Positions 1-8,403 are shown, counted from the first letter of the stretch. The stretch is 10,767 bases of DNA from Acholeplasmatales bacterium (GCA_024681175.1 JAILBI010000066.1:1-10767), one strand, 5' to 3'. Notes: generated by a model not told the origin, from the letters alone. Numbers and translations are program-made.

Positions 1-154
1 TATTAATTATTAAAGATTTTAAATTATTTAATCCTATTAGCTTAAATGCTTTATTATTATCGCAATCATTATCAAATGCATTTTCTAATAAATTCTTATT
101 ATTAAATTCATAACTAATTACACCTTCAATATTAGTTATTATTTCTTCTTTCAT
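1..154 (-). CDS. Unrecognised protein, N-terminal 51 codons (cut by window edge); faint RNase III-like look
   Basis: Partial gene that runs off the left edge. It starts at ATG (154..152), preceded by a good ribosome binding site (GAGGT about 7 bases upstream) and by its own extended -10 promoter just after the rpoC terminator, so the start is well supported. The visible residues are rich in Asn, Lys, Ile and Leu and contain no membrane segment. The pattern Y-x-F-x-N-x-x-L-L-x-x-A-F (residues 15-27) followed by K-A-F-K-L-I-G-L-N-N-L (35-45) recalls the start of an RNase III domain, where the second segment would be N-E-R-L-E-F-L-G-D-x-x-L. If that alignment is right, the catalytic Glu and Asp are replaced by Lys and Asn and the linking loop is short, so it would not be an active RNase III. 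That resemblance is inference from a short fragment; the existence of the gene is much surer than its family. Confidence 0.6.
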   Translation of the reverse strand, partial: MKEEIITNIEGVISYEFNNKNLLENAFDNDCDNNKAFKLIGLNNLKSLIIN

Positions 155-180
155 GATAATACCTCATTTCCAACAAGACC

Positions 181-208
181 ATTTTAACATTTTTAACAAT
201 AAAAACAA
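181..208 (-). promoter_or_regulatory. Extended -10 promoter for the left-edge gene
   Basis: On the minus strand an extended -10 element, TGTTAAAAT (189..181), has a weak -35 (TTGTTT, 208..203) 16 bases upstream. The predicted transcript start near 174 leaves a leader of about 20 bases that holds the ribosome binding site. It overlaps the last part of the rpoC terminator T-rich tail, so the next gene is transcribed independently of rpoBC. Confidence 0.55.
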
Positions 209-251
209 AATAAAAAAGAATTGTGAATGAACATAAGTCCTTCACAATTCT
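205..251 (-). terminator. Intrinsic terminator of the rpoBC operon
   Basis: Twelve bases after the rpoC stop codon the minus strand has a perfect 11-bp stem (AGAATTGTGAA 251..241 with TTCACAATTCT 227..217), followed by TTTTTATTTTG. The loop can extend the stem with GGAC/GTTC pairing (one G-U) around a TTAT loop, leaving one bulged A. Strong Rho-independent terminator for rpoC. Confidence 0.92.
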
Positions 252-262
252 ATTTTTATTGA

Positions 263-3200
263 TTAAAGTTCATCAATTGATGTTTCTTCATAATCACCAG
301 TAGGTGTATCTGAAGTTTCATCTGTAGGTTCAGAATATAATTCAAAAGCATTTGAGCCTTCAGAATTATTATTATCATCATCTAACATTTCGTCTTCTGG
401 ACGATGCTTACATTCAAATGATTCTTCTTCAAGAATACCAGTACCTGCAGGGATTAAACCACCGATTAATGTGTTTTCTTTTAATCCTTGAAGTGTATCG
501 TATTTACCTTCAATTGCAGCTTGAGTTAATACTCTTGTAGTTTCTTGGAATGATGCAGCTGCTAAGAATGAATCAGAACCTAACGCTGCCTTAGTGATAC
601 CAAGAATTAACTGCTTACCAACTGGAAGCTCACCATTTTCAGCGATTGCTTCATCAATTGCTTTACTAAATGTATTTACTGATACATTTCTACCAGGGAT
701 AAGGTTAGTATCACCTTCGTTAAGAACGGCAATCTTTCTTAACATCTGACGAATGATGATTTCGATATGCTTATCTGAAATATCAACGTTTTGAGATTTA
801 TAAACCTTTAATACTTCATCAAGAATATATTTTTCAACAGTTACAACATCCTTAACCTTAAGAAGCTCTTTAGGGTCAATTGAACCAACAATAAGCTTAT
901 CACCACGTGATACCTTATCCTTTTCTTGAACAAGAAGCTCACTTGTTGCATCAACCTTAGTTGTGAATGTTTCGCCTGTTTCTTCATTAATAATCTTGAT
1001 TTCTTTACCAGTCTTATTAGGTGTTACTTGAATTGAATCAACTATACCATCAATTTCTGATATCTTTGCTTGGCCTTTAGGTCTACGTGCTTCAAATAAC
1101 TCTTGTACACGTGGAAGACCTTGAGTGATATCGGCACCTGCGACACCACCTGAGTGGAATGTACGCATTGTTAACTGTGTACCAGGTTCACCAATTGCTT
1201 GGGCAGCGATAGTACCAACAGCTTCGCCTACTTCAACAGTCATATTTGTTGCAAGGTTTCTACCATAACACATCTTGCAGACACCAGTCTTGCATGTACA
1301 TGTTAATACTGATCTGATGCAAACTTTGCTAATCTTCTTAGATTCATCTACACCAGCAACCTTGTTCTTAATATCGTCTTCAATCTTATCATTATATTTT
1401 CTAATGATACTTGCAACATTTTCATCAATAAGCTCATTACGTTTGCAAATAATTTCGCCATCAACGACAATATTCTTTGCTGCATAACGACCAACGATTC
1501 TATCCTCTAAACGAGTGATAACTTTTCTTTCCTTCTTCTTATCGATTTCAACAATATCTTCAATAAAGAAGCCACGTTCAGTTCCACAATCTTCTTCAGA
1601 TATAACAACGCTTTGTGATACATCTACAAGTCTTCTTGTTAAATAACCTGATTCAGCTGTCTTTAAGGCTGTATCTGTTGAACCTTTTCTTGCACCGTGT
1701 GTAGAAATGAAGAACTCAGAAACTGATAAACCTTCACGGAAGTTTGCCTTAACTGGAACTTCGATTGTGTTACCTGCTGTATCTGACATTAATCCACGCA
1801 TACCTGCAAGCTGAGAGAAGTTAGATGAGCTTCCTCTTGATCCTGAGTCAGCCATCATGAAAATACTATTATCTTCACGTTTAGATAATTCACTATAAAG
1901 TGTCTTTTCAATTTCGTCACGGCAGCTATTCCATTCTTGAACGATACTTTGATAACGCTCTTTATTAGTAGTTAAGCCCATTTCGAAGAATGATTGAATT
2001 TCATCACACTTCTTTTGTGCAGCTTCCATACGTTTTTCTTTGATGTCAAAGTTAGGAACGTCTTCCATTGAAATTGAGATACCAGATACTGTTGAATAAT
2101 GGTATCCTACATCCTTGATTCTATCAAGAAGCTTAGATGTTTCAGTAATTTGGTAACGTTTAAATACTTCTGCGATAATTCTTGAAATGAATTTCTTATT
2201 GAAAGGCTTAGTTTCAGGTTGAATGATTAAGCTTCTATAAGATAATTCTAAATTGTTTTTATCAAGGAAATACTTAACTGGAGTATATTTCTTAGTTAAG
2301 TTTTCATCAGTTGGTTCATTTAAATAAGCGAAATCTTCAGGAAGAATTTCCTTATTGAAAATCATCTTACCCATTGTAGTAAATAAGTAATTTGATTTGA
2401 TTTGATGTTCAACTAATTCCTTACGATAGTTTTCAATTTCTCTTTCAACTTCTACTTCGCTATATTTCTTATCTTGAATTTCGTTTCTCTTCTTAGATAA
2501 TTCAAGTTCAATAGCTTCATTGTTTAATTTTTGAAGACGGAATTTGCTTTCCATATATGTAATATCAACAAAGATACGTGTATGTAAAGTAATTGCGCCA
2601 TTCTTATAAGCCATATATGCTTCATCGAAGTCCTTATAGAAATGACCTTCATTTTCTTCTTCAGCACGAACATCTTTATTATTTACATATTCTTCATATG
2701 CTTCATTAATAAGCTTAGCTAAAGTCTTTTCATCCTTCTTAGCCTTCTTAGCATCTACATATTTAGCAAATGCTTGACCATTATCGATTACTTCTTTACT
2801 CTTAGCATCTGTATATCTTCCAGCTTTACCTTTATATCTTCTTTCAGATGTAAGATAATAGTTACCTAAAATCATATCCTGTGAAGGAGTAACAACTGGC
2901 TTACCATCTCTTGGGTTTAAGATGTTATTAGATGCAAGCATTAATAATCTTGCTTCTGCTTGAGCTTCAATTGATAAAGGTACATGGATAGCCATCTGGT
3001 CACCATCGAAGTCGGCATTGAATGGAGTACATACTAATGGGTGAAGACGAATTGCCTTACCTTCAATTAATACTGGTTCAAATGCTTGGATACCAAGACG
3101 GTGTAATGTAGGCGCACGGTTTAAAAGAACAGGGTGTTCTCTTACAACGCCTTCAAGAATTGGCCATACCTCTGGCTCTTGATGATCACATTTCTTCTTT

Positions 3201-4366
3201 GCAATTGCAATTGAATAATTGTAATCCTTAATAAGTCTTCTTAAAACGAATGGTTGGAATAAAGTTAAAGCCATTTCTCTAGGAACACCGCATTGATACA
3301 TCTTTAATGATGGACCAACAACGATAACTGAACGTCCTGAGTAGTCAACACGCTTACCAAGTAGGTTTTGACGGAAACGACCTTGCTTACCTCTTAACAT
3401 ATCAGATAAGCTCTTTAAGTTATGTGCTTTATTATTTGCACTCTTATTTCCACGCTTAGAATTGTCGATTAATGAATCAACAGCTTCTTGAAGCATTCTC
3501 TTTTCATTCTTTAAAATGATAGATGGAGCATTCTTTTCAAGAAGTTCTTTTAAACGATTGTTACGGTTAATGATTCTTCTATATAAATCATTAAGATCTG
3601 TTGTAGCAAATCTACCACCATCAAGTGGTACCATTGGTCTGATAGCTGGTGGTAATACTGGTAATACACGAAGTACCATCCACTCAGGCTTATTATCAGA
3701 TTTTAAGAAAGCTTCAACAATTTCAAGACGCTTAATTGCATCATTACGAGATTGTTTAGATTTGTCCTTTAAGTCTCTTCTTAATTCTTTTTCTAAAGAT
3801 TCAAGATCAACTTTCTTTAATAATTCCTCAATAGCTTCTGCACCAGTTAAAGCCTTGAATTGATTTGGATATTCATCACTTAAGAAATCATATTCACCTT
3901 CATCAAGGATTTTACCTTCATACATATCTAAATCTTTCTTATTTTTAAGCATACCAGGTTCAATAACGATATACTTTTGAAGATTTACAACTAATTGAAG
4001 ATCTTTGTTTTTAATATTAAGTAAAGTAGCTAAAGGAGATGGGCTATTTCTTAAGAACCATGCATGAACTACTGGAGCTGCAAGGCTAATATGACCCATT
4101 CTTTCTCTTCTTACTTTAGATTCTGTGATTTCAACAAGACATTTTTCACAAATCTTGCCTTTTTCACTTGATCTACGAACCTTACCACATCCGCAGACAT
4201 AGTCTTTTTGTGGTCCGAAAATCTTTTCACAGAATAAACCACCATTTTCAGGCTTTAATGTACGGTAATTGATTGTTTCATGATTTAAAACTTCACCATG
4301 TGACCATGATTTGATTTCTTCAGGAGAAGCTAAACCGATTTTAAAATACTTATATTGTTTGCTCAT
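263..4366 (-). CDS. rpoC: DNA-directed RNA polymerase subunit beta' (RpoC)
   Basis: Largest subunit of RNA polymerase, carrying the catalytic magnesium site. Visible landmarks: N-terminal I-K/G-L-A-S-P-E-like start (residues 9-16), zinc ribbon Cys58/Cys60/Cys73/Cys76, R-x-D-Y-S-G-R-S segment (339-346), catalytic NADFDGD (450-456), bridge helix (about 888-915), second zinc site Cys927/Cys1023/Cys1030/Cys1033, and trigger loop with Met1067-Arg1068 and His1071. At 1367 residues it is clearly longer than the roughly 1200 of Bacillus subtilis. The extra length lies mainly in two Lys/Glu-rich insertions in the pore domain (about 512-578 and 603-658), a short one near 990-1012, and an acidic C-terminal tail (1324-1367). 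The bridge helix reads [10 protein letters not shown] rather than KGLADTALKT. The start has an AGGAGG site that overlaps the rpoB stop, so the gene is co-transcribed and probably translationally coupled with rpoB. Confidence 0.99.
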   Translation of the reverse strand: MSKQYKYFKIGLASPEEIKSWSHGEVLNHETINYRTLKPENGGLFCEKIFGPQKDYVCGCGKVRRSSEKGKICEKCLVEITESKVRRERMGHISLAAPVVHAWFLRNSPSPLATLLNIKNKDLQLVVNLQKYIVIEPGMLKNKKDLDMYEGKILDEGEYDFLSDEYPNQFKALTGAEAIEELLKKVDLESLEKELRRDLKDKSKQSRNDAIKRLEIVEAFLKSDNKPEWMVLRVLPVLPPAIRPMVPLDGGRFATTDLNDLYRRIINRNNRLKELLEKNAPSIILKNEKRMLQEAVDSLIDNSKRGNKSANNKAHNLKSLSDMLRGKQGRFRQNLLGKRVDYSGRSVIVVGPSLKMYQCGVPREMALTLFQPFVLRRLIKDYNYSIAIAKKKCDHQEPEVWPILEGVVREHPVLLNRAPTLHRLGIQAFEPVLIEGKAIRLHPLVCTPFNADFDGDQMAIHVPLSIEAQAEARLLMLASNNILNPRDGKPVVTPSQDMILGNYYLTSERRYKGKAGRYTDAKSKEVIDNGQAFAKYVDAKKAKKDEKTLAKLINEAYEEYVNNKDVRAEEENEGHFYKDFDEAYMAYKNGAITLHTRIFVDITYMESKFRLQKLNNEAIELELSKKRNEIQDKKYSEVEVEREIENYRKELVEHQIKSNYLFTTMGKMIFNKEILPEDFAYLNEPTDENLTKKYTPVKYFLDKNNLELSYRSLIIQPETKPFNKKFISRIIAEVFKRYQITETSKLLDRIKDVGYHYSTVSGISISMEDVPNFDIKEKRMEAAQKKCDEIQSFFEMGLTTNKERYQSIVQEWNSCRDEIEKTLYSELSKREDNSIFMMADSGSRGSSSNFSQLAGMRGLMSDTAGNTIEVPVKANFREGLSVSEFFISTHGARKGSTDTALKTAESGYLTRRLVDVSQSVVISEEDCGTERGFFIEDIVEIDKKKERKVITRLEDRIVGRYAAKNIVVDGEIICKRNELIDENVASIIRKYNDKIEDDIKNKVAGVDESKKISKVCIRSVLTCTCKTGVCKMCYGRNLATNMTVEVGEAVGTIAAQAIGEPGTQLTMRTFHSGGVAGADITQGLPRVQELFEARRPKGQAKISEIDGIVDSIQVTPNKTGKEIKIINEETGETFTTKVDATSELLVQEKDKVSRGDKLIVGSIDPKELLKVKDVVTVEKYILDEVLKVYKSQNVDISDKHIEIIIRQMLRKIAVLNEGDTNLIPGRNVSVNTFSKAIDEAIAENGELPVGKQLILGITKAALGSDSFLAAASFQETTRVLTQAAIEGKYDTLQGLKENTLIGGLIPAGTGILEEESFECKHRPEDEMLDDDNNNSEGSNAFELYSEPTDETSDTPTGDYEETSIDEL

Positions 4367-4369
4367 ATT

Positions 4370-4381
4370 TCTCTCCTCCTA
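4370..4381 (-). promoter_or_regulatory. rpoC ribosome binding site overlapping rpoB stop
   Basis: The minus strand reads TAGGAGGAGAG then AAATATG: the rpoB stop TAG (4381..4379) shares its last two bases with the AGGAGG ribosome binding site (4380..4375) of rpoC, 8 bases before the ATG at 4366. Ribosomes finishing rpoB sit directly on the rpoC initiation site, which suits near 1:1 synthesis of beta and beta'. Confidence 0.9.
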
Positions 4382-7300
4382 GTTATTTTCATTACCTGCT
4401 TTGATTGCATCCTCAGGCATAACAGTTTTACTATGAGATGCTCTTGGACCATCAATTCTCTTAATTTCAGAATCAACAATAGAACGATTTGCTTCATTTT
4501 CGTCCTTATTATTAATTAATTCTACATGAAGACCTAATGCATGAAGCTCACGAGTAAGAACTCGGAATGATTCAGGAATAGATGTATCAGGAAGTGGTTT
4601 TCCATCAACAATTGCATTGAATGTACCATCTCTTGCAACAAGATCGTCACTCTTAATTGTAATCATTTCTCTTAAAACATTAGCTGCGCCATATGCTTGA
4701 AGAGCCCAAACTTCCATTTCACCGAATCTCTGACCACCATTTTGAGCTTTACCACCCATTGGTTGTTGAGTTACAAGTGTATATTTACCTACATTACGTG
4801 CATGGATCTTATCATCAACCATGTGAACAAGTCTGATGAAATACATGATACCAACTGAAATCTTATTTTCAAATGGTTCACCAGTTCTACCATCATATAA
4901 TGTAATCTTATCTTCAACGCCTGCTTCCTTCATGATATCTTCGATATCTTCGATTGTAGCACCATCGAATACTGGTGTTGCAACCTTTAATTCAGGAACA
5001 GCTGCTTCAATTTCAGCTTGTGTTGGCTTCTTACCTGTTTTTGCAATAACTTCATCTACATAAGCTTTACGATCACGTTCTGTAATCTTTCTAGCTGCTA
5101 AACCTAAATGAAGCTCAAGAACCTGACCGATGTTCATACGAGAAGGAACGCCTTGTGGGTTAAGCATAATATCAATAGGTTGACCATCAGCTGAGAATGG
5201 CATATCTTCAAGTGGAAGGATGTTAGAAATAACGCCCTTGTTACCATGACGACCAGCCATTTTATCACCAACTTGGATCTTTCTCTTTTGAATAATGAAG
5301 ACTCTTACAACCTCATTAACACCAGGTTGAAGCTCATCACCATTAGATTTCTTGAAATGTTGGATTGATTGAACAATACCTCCACCACCGTGTGGAACAC
5401 GAAGTGATGTATCTTTACGATCACGTGCCTTATCACCGAAGATTTCGTTCATTAACTTTTCTTCAGCAGTTGGATCAGTTTGTCCCTTAGGAGTAGTCTT
5501 ACCAACTAAGATATCACCTTCACGTACTTCAGTACCAGGAATTACAATACCATTTTCATCAAGATATTTTAAATCATCTTGACCAACGTTAGGTACTTCT
5601 CTTGTAAATTCCTCAGCACCCATCTTAGTGTCTCTTGCATCAACATCATAATCTTGGATATTTAATGTTGTATAAACATCATCATATACCATTCTTTCAG
5701 ACATAATAACGGCGTCTTCGAAGTTATAACCATCCCATGTCATGAATGCGATTCTTACGTTTCTACCTAATGCAAGTTCGCCGTTTCTCATTGATTGACC
5801 ATCGGCGATAATATCACCACGTTCAACTCTTTCACCAGCTTTAACAATTGGTCTTTGCATAATTGCTGTTGATGAATTTGAACGAAGGAATTGATATAAA
5901 TCATATTTATGTAAATCACCATTATCTTCACGGATAATAATCTTCTTTGAGTCAGCATATTCAACTACACCACCCATAGAAGCTACACATGCAGATCCTG
6001 AATCCTTTGCAGCACGGTATTCCATACCTGTACCTACAATTGGGCTTTCAGGTGCGATGATAGGTACTGCCTGACGTTGCATGTTGGCACCCATTAACGC
6101 ACGTGTTGCGTCATCATGCTCAAGGAATGGAACGCATGCAGCAGCTACTGAAACGATTTGCTTTGGTGATACGTCCATATATTGAACATCATTTGGAGCA
6201 ACCATTTCAGTTTCACCACCACGTCTACCAATTAAGATAGGTTCATTTTGTTCACCAATAAAGTGACCATCCTTATCTACATTTGGAGTTGCGGCAGCAA
6301 TAACCTTTTCTTTTTCTTCTCTTGCTGAAAGGTAAACAAGCTCATCAGTTACAACACTCTTTCCTTGTTCATCTTTCTTAACTACGAAATAAGGTGTTTC
6401 AATGAAACCGAACTTATTAATCTTTGCATATGTTGCTAAAGATGTGATAAGACCGATTGATGGACCTTCTGGTGTTTCAATAGGACACATACGACCATAA
6501 TGTGAATTATGAACGTCACGTACTTCTACGCCAGCTCTATCTCTTTGAATACCACCTGAACCTAATGCTGAAATACGTCTCTTTTGAGTGATTTCTGCAA
6601 GTGGGTTAATCTGATCCATGAATTGTGATAACTGTGAAGAACCAAAGAATTCTCTTAATGTTGTTTGAATTGGCTTAACAGTTACTAATGATTTTGGAGT
6701 TGCTTTATCTTCTTCAACTGTAGACATACGGTCAAGAATATTCTTCTTAAGCTTACCAAATGCAATTCTGAATTGGTTTTGTAATAATTCGCCGATTAAA
6801 CGAAGACGACGATTTGAAAGCTCATCGATATCATCAACAGAACCAACCTCTTGATGTAAATTGAAATAGTAGCTGAATGTTGCAAGAATATCAGAAATAG
6901 TTATATGTAAATATTTCTTTCTTGTTTCAAGATCTTCAGTAACAACTTGTCTTTGGTCATTACCAATAATCTTTACTTCTTTCTTTTCAGAACCATGTTC
7001 AATTAAAACATATAAGATTTCATTGAATGGATTTTCTTCTTCAATATATGTATGACAATCTATTTCTTTACGGAATGCAGCACGATTATCCTTTAATCTG
7101 TTATATACTTCGCCAAGTACTACTTCACCAGCTTTTGCTACAACTTCACCTTTTTCATGAATTTCGCCTGTTTCTGGATCGGCATAATCTTGTTCATAAA
7201 CTACATCTCTTGATAATGGTTTACCTTTTGCTCTTTCTAAAACATCAAGCTTGAAATTATATTGGCTACGACCTACTTCTTGTAAATCATATTTATCTGC

Positions 7301-8152
7301 TTCAAATAATTTACCTCTAAATGTTTCTCTTGCACCTTCAATAGTTAAAGGGTCACCTGGACGTAAAATCTTGAAAATTTCAGATACAGCTTCATCGCTG
7401 ATAACTTTTGCATCAATTTTAGGATCAACCTTTCCTTCATGCTCGAATGTTGCATCAAAGAATGCTTTTAATTCGCTATTTTCAGTATCACCAATGAATA
7501 AATCTAAAATTTCTTCATCATGAGCTAAACCTAAAGCTCTTAAGATTCTAGTAAGAGGCATCTTTCTAGATCTATCAAGCTTACCATACCAAATCTTCTT
7601 AGAACCTGTTTCATATTCTAACCAAGCACCACGAGTTGGAATGATTTGAGATGAGAAATTGATATCTCCGCTCTTCTTATTGATTTCTTTTGAATAATAA
7701 ACACCTGCAGAACGAACGATTTGTGAAATTACAACACGTTCAGCACCATTGATAATGAATGTACCAACTGGTGTCATGTATGGAACATCTCCTAAGAAAA
7801 GTTCATCATCTGTAACTTCTCCTGTAACTGTGTTTCTTAATTCTACAGTAGCCTTTAAAGGACGAGCGAAATTAGTACGACGTAATCTTGCTTCTACAAC
7901 AGAATATTTTGGGTCGTCAAAATGATATTGGTCATGGTTTTCACCACCAAAATAAATTTCAAGATTACCGTTTAATGATACGATTGGAGAATTGTCTCTT
8001 AATACTTCTTTTAATCCTTCAGAAACGAAGTAATCAAAAGAGCCTGTTTGAATTTCAACAAGATCAGGCATATCGATATCAGAACGAATCTTAGAGTAGT
8101 TACGACGAACAGACTTTTTACCATAGTTGACTATTTTGTAGCTTTGACTCAT
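4379..8152 (-). CDS. rpoB: DNA-directed RNA polymerase subunit beta (RpoB)
   Basis: Second-largest subunit of RNA polymerase, forming one side of the DNA cleft and the rifamycin pocket. Visible landmarks: protrusion/lobe start with I-Q-T-G-S-F (35-39), lobe T-P-V-G-T-F-I-I-N-G-A-E-R-V (127-140), rifamycin region FGSSQLSQFMDQ (503-514) through about residue 540, I-E-T-P-E-G-P (558-564), G-Y-N-F-E-D-A (808-814), K-x-x-x-G-D-K-M-A-G-R-H-G-N-K-G (catalytic-site lysines Lys964 and Lys972), and the C-terminal clamp segment with P-M-G-G-K-A-Q-x-G-G-Q-R-F-G-E-M-E (1131-1147). Length 1257, a little over the B. subtilis protein. Gln523 replaces the His of E. coli position 526, and Ser532 replaces Pro535, both in the rifamycin pocket. 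The start at 8152 gives the expected N-terminus but lies 17 bases from its ribosome binding site. Ends in TAG, 12 bases before rpoC. Confidence 0.99.
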   Translation of the reverse strand: MSQSYKIVNYGKKSVRRNYSKIRSDIDMPDLVEIQTGSFDYFVSEGLKEVLRDNSPIVSLNGNLEIYFGGENHDQYHFDDPKYSVVEARLRRTNFARPLKATVELRNTVTGEVTDDELFLGDVPYMTPVGTFIINGAERVVISQIVRSAGVYYSKEINKKSGDINFSSQIIPTRGAWLEYETGSKKIWYGKLDRSRKMPLTRILRALGLAHDEEILDLFIGDTENSELKAFFDATFEHEGKVDPKIDAKVISDEAVSEIFKILRPGDPLTIEGARETFRGKLFEADKYDLQEVGRSQYNFKLDVLERAKGKPLSRDVVYEQDYADPETGEIHEKGEVVAKAGEVVLGEVYNRLKDNRAAFRKEIDCHTYIEEENPFNEILYVLIEHGSEKKEVKIIGNDQRQVVTEDLETRKKYLHITISDILATFSYYFNLHQEVGSVDDIDELSNRRLRLIGELLQNQFRIAFGKLKKNILDRMSTVEEDKATPKSLVTVKPIQTTLREFFGSSQLSQFMDQINPLAEITQKRRISALGSGGIQRDRAGVEVRDVHNSHYGRMCPIETPEGPSIGLITSLATYAKINKFGFIETPYFVVKKDEQGKSVVTDELVYLSAREEKEKVIAAATPNVDKDGHFIGEQNEPILIGRRGGETEMVAPNDVQYMDVSPKQIVSVAAACVPFLEHDDATRALMGANMQRQAVPIIAPESPIVGTGMEYRAAKDSGSACVASMGGVVEYADSKKIIIREDNGDLHKYDLYQFLRSNSSTAIMQRPIVKAGERVERGDIIADGQSMRNGELALGRNVRIAFMTWDGYNFEDAVIMSERMVYDDVYTTLNIQDYDVDARDTKMGAEEFTREVPNVGQDDLKYLDENGIVIPGTEVREGDILVGKTTPKGQTDPTAEEKLMNEIFGDKARDRKDTSLRVPHGGGGIVQSIQHFKKSNGDELQPGVNEVVRVFIIQKRKIQVGDKMAGRHGNKGVISNILPLEDMPFSADGQPIDIMLNPQGVPSRMNIGQVLELHLGLAARKITERDRKAYVDEVIAKTGKKPTQAEIEAAVPELKVATPVFDGATIEDIEDIMKEAGVEDKITLYDGRTGEPFENKISVGIMYFIRLVHMVDDKIHARNVGKYTLVTQQPMGGKAQNGGQRFGEMEVWALQAYGAANVLREMITIKSDDLVARDGTFNAIVDGKPLPDTSIPESFRVLTRELHALGLHVELINNKDENEANRSIVDSEIKRIDGPRASHSKTVMPEDAIKAGNENN

Positions 8153-8169
8153 ATTTGTATAATATACAT
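8149..8169 (-). CDS. Possible six-codon leader ORF overlapping the rpoB start
   Basis: ATG at 8169 opens a six-codon frame (M-Y-I-I-Q-I) whose TGA stop overlaps the rpoB ATG as ATGA. It is out of frame with rpoB. The only ribosome binding site (AAAGGA, 8175..8170) directly abuts this ATG, which is too close for good initiation, while it is 17 bases from the rpoB ATG, which is too far. Whether the peptide is made is unknown; the arrangement is the typical geometry of stop-start coupling. Confidence 0.25.
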   Translation of the reverse strand: MYIIQI

Positions 8170-8325
8170 TCCTTTCTTATTTTTTAAACCATCAGAAGAC
8201 TTTATAGCATTTGCTAAAAGGATGTTTAAGCCTTTAGGTCACCGCGATAATGTATATATAAACTGCTATAGCAGTTATAATCAATTTAAATAATTTTTTG
8301 CCTTCAAAAACGAATGTTAAGGCAT
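8153..8325 (-). promoter_or_regulatory. Structured rpoB mRNA leader (possible translational switch)
   Basis: Predicted 5' untranslated region of about 170 bases from the rpoB promoter to the rpoB start. Minus-strand elements: a 5' stem TGCCTT (8324..8319) with AAGGCA (8304..8299); a palindrome AACTGCTATAGCAGTT (8276..8261); hairpin III CTAAAGG (8237..8231) with CCTTTTAG (8221..8214, one bulged T); hairpin IV TTTTAGC (8219..8213) with GCTATAAA (8208..8201, one bulged T), which overlaps and excludes hairpin III. The CCTTT of hairpin III is also complementary to the ribosome binding site AAAGG (8175..8171). None of the hairpins is followed by a T-run, so transcription termination is not indicated; control of translation is more likely. 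Pairing is seen in the sequence; function is inference. I do not recognise a known riboswitch class. Confidence 0.5.
8170..8176 (-). promoter_or_regulatory. rpoB ribosome binding site with unusual spacing
   Basis: GAAAGGA (8176..8170) is the only good anti-16S match before rpoB, but 17 bases separate it from the ATG at 8152. The spacer holds a small inverted repeat, TGTAT-ATT-ATACA (8168..8156), that could shorten the effective distance to about 5 bases if folded. Start choice at 8152 rests on the conserved RpoB N-terminus, not on this site. Confidence 0.6.
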
Positions 8326-8331
8326 TTTAGA

Positions 8332-8370
8332 ATTATATAGCAAATCGACAAGAAAATCAAGATTTTTTTT
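8332..8370 (-). promoter_or_regulatory. rpoBC promoter with A-tract upstream
   Basis: Minus strand: TTGATT (-35, 8360..8355), a 17-base spacer, and a perfect TATAAT (-10, 8337..8332); predicted start near 8325. An eight-A run (8370..8363) sits directly upstream of the -35 like an UP element and follows without a gap on the T-run of the upstream terminator. Best sigma-A-type promoter in the window together with that of fba. It shows that rpoBC has its own promoter here. Confidence 0.85.
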
Positions 8371-8403
8371 AAAAAATAAAGAGGTTATATATAATATAAC
8401 CTC
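8371..8403 (-). terminator. Intrinsic terminator of the RpiB-family gene
   Basis: Minus strand: perfect 10-bp stem GAGGTTATAT (8403..8394) and ATATAACCTC (8390..8381) with a TAT loop, followed by TTTATTTTTT. It lies 21 bases after the isomerase stop codon and insulates it from rpoB. Confidence 0.92.

Noticed and set aside
352..4094. Several plus-strand open frames of 60-115 codons inside rpoC (for example near 352, 1275 and 3516)
   Set aside because: They lie antisense to a well-conserved gene, have no family resemblance and no convincing ribosome binding site; they are shadows of the rpoC reading frame.
8261..8276. Perfect palindrome AACTGCTATAGCAGTT as a terminator in the rpoB leader
   Set aside because: The stem is only 6 bp and no T-run follows on the minus strand, so it is kept only as a leader hairpin.
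4836..8293. Plus-strand open frames inside rpoB and across its leader (for example 7251-7523 and 8048-8293)
   Set aside because: Antisense to RpoB, low-complexity Leu/Ser-rich translations; the one reaching 8293 runs through the rpoB promoter-leader region and has no other support.
8188..8325. Other very short ATG-to-stop frames in the rpoB leader (two codons each, such as ATG-CCT-TAA)
   Set aside because: No ribosome binding sites; such mini-frames are expected by chance in AT-rich DNA. Only the one overlapping the rpoB start has meaningful geometry.
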